From Pseudomonadota bacterium (GTDB lineage Bacteria; Pseudomonadota; Gammaproteobacteria; JAKAQQ01), in assembly GCA_021852325.1 (NCBI GenBank), contig JAJZNM010000082.1, positions 1 through 22,504 on the forward strand: a DNA stretch of 22,504 nt, read 5' to 3'. How positions within the stretch are numbered: the first letter of the stretch is position 1; every line of letters starts with the position of its first letter. A program made the translations under genes and the position numbers. Shown here piece by piece: positions 22,302-22,504 of the stretch. Under the pieces are notes generated by a model. It made no database searches. It was not told the DNA's origin and worked only from the letters and a program-made list of their open reading frames with translations.

Positions 22302-22504
22302 CTCATCTGGCCTGACTCCTGTCAAGCCCCCATAGGACTGTCTCACGGATTTTCGTGCTCCAAAGTGTGGACCTTTACGAATCAACAGCGCAAGGGTCAC
22401 GCGACGCGAGAGCAAAAGTTGGCGACGATGATCAGGCTCATATCCGCGGATTGGGTACCGGCATTTCATTCGTCCGTCGCGGGGCTGCCTCGCTCTAGTG
22501 TCGG
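22302..22504. other. Unassigned right-edge sequence, no gene recognised
   Basis: No convincing coding region, RNA gene or repeat was recognised. It begins right where the hsdR remnant ends. It includes a TGTCAAGCCCCCATAGG-like stretch starting at 22319, followed by a GTCTCACGGATTTTCGTG stretch, which could be the terminal part of an insertion element continuing to the right. This cannot be tested within the window. Confidence 0.3.

Noticed and set aside
22131..22469. Minus-strand open frame of 112 codons at the right edge
   Set aside because: It crosses the hsdR remnant in the wrong frame and the operator array, with Arg-rich translation and no ribosome site.

Overview
The window is a GC-rich proteobacterial chromosome segment, most likely from a gammaproteobacterium. 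AlgZ-type sensor kinase, biosynthetic SpeA, UbiK, a P-II protein, OtsA/OtsB and diheme cytochrome c4 all fit that group. A Cyc2-like outer-membrane cytochrome-porin beside a c4-type cytochrome raises the possibility of a chemolithotroph, for example an Fe(II)- or sulfur-oxidising lineage. That is inference, and no species is claimed.

Left part (1-7063). A minus-strand cluster runs speA (arginine decarboxylase) -> 3-hydroxyisobutyrate-dehydrogenase-family oxidoreductase -> AlgZ/LytS-type histidine kinase, with tight junctions; the kinase runs off the left edge. speE (spermidine synthase) is divergent from speA across only 36 bp, so the putrescine and spermidine steps sit back to back. Convergent to speE is a minus-strand chain: P-II regulator -> DUF4124 periplasmic protein -> small lipoprotein. 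A separate larger lipoprotein gene with its own promoter lies upstream of that chain.

Centre (7183-12319). A compact four-gene minus-strand operon reads otsB -> GH15 glucoamylase/trehalase-like hydrolase -> otsA -> mscS. Every junction overlaps by 4 nt or is 3 nt apart. It combines trehalose synthesis, a probable alpha-glucoside hydrolase and an osmotic release channel. A good sigma70-like promoter sits so close to the otsB ATG that the transcript is predicted to be leaderless.

Right centre (12475-17873). This holds ubiK, a membrane-anchored monoheme cytochrome c, an ACT-domain malic enzyme, and then a redox pair: a diheme c4 cytochrome and an outer-membrane cytochrome-porin of Cyc2-like architecture. 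An FNR/ANR-type box lies exactly where a class II activator site would be relative to a -10 element before the c4 gene. A TylF/MycF-like methyltransferase follows on the opposite strand.

Right end (18065-22504). This is a decayed accessory island with visibly lower GC. A strong hairpin terminator is followed by the 3' part of a beta-propeller/GlyGly-CTERM surface-protein gene. That gene is joined out of frame to a wrecked type I restriction hsdR, which has a nonsense codon, an internal frameshifting deletion and a lost 3' end. Upstream of hsdR is an intact wHTH-Fic gene with a degenerate Fic motif, preceded by a dense cluster of TGGCGC-based inverted repeats. Beyond those lies a second, diverged scrap of an hsdR 5' end. 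No tRNA, rRNA or CRISPR array was recognised. No gene-free stretch exceeds about 300 bp.
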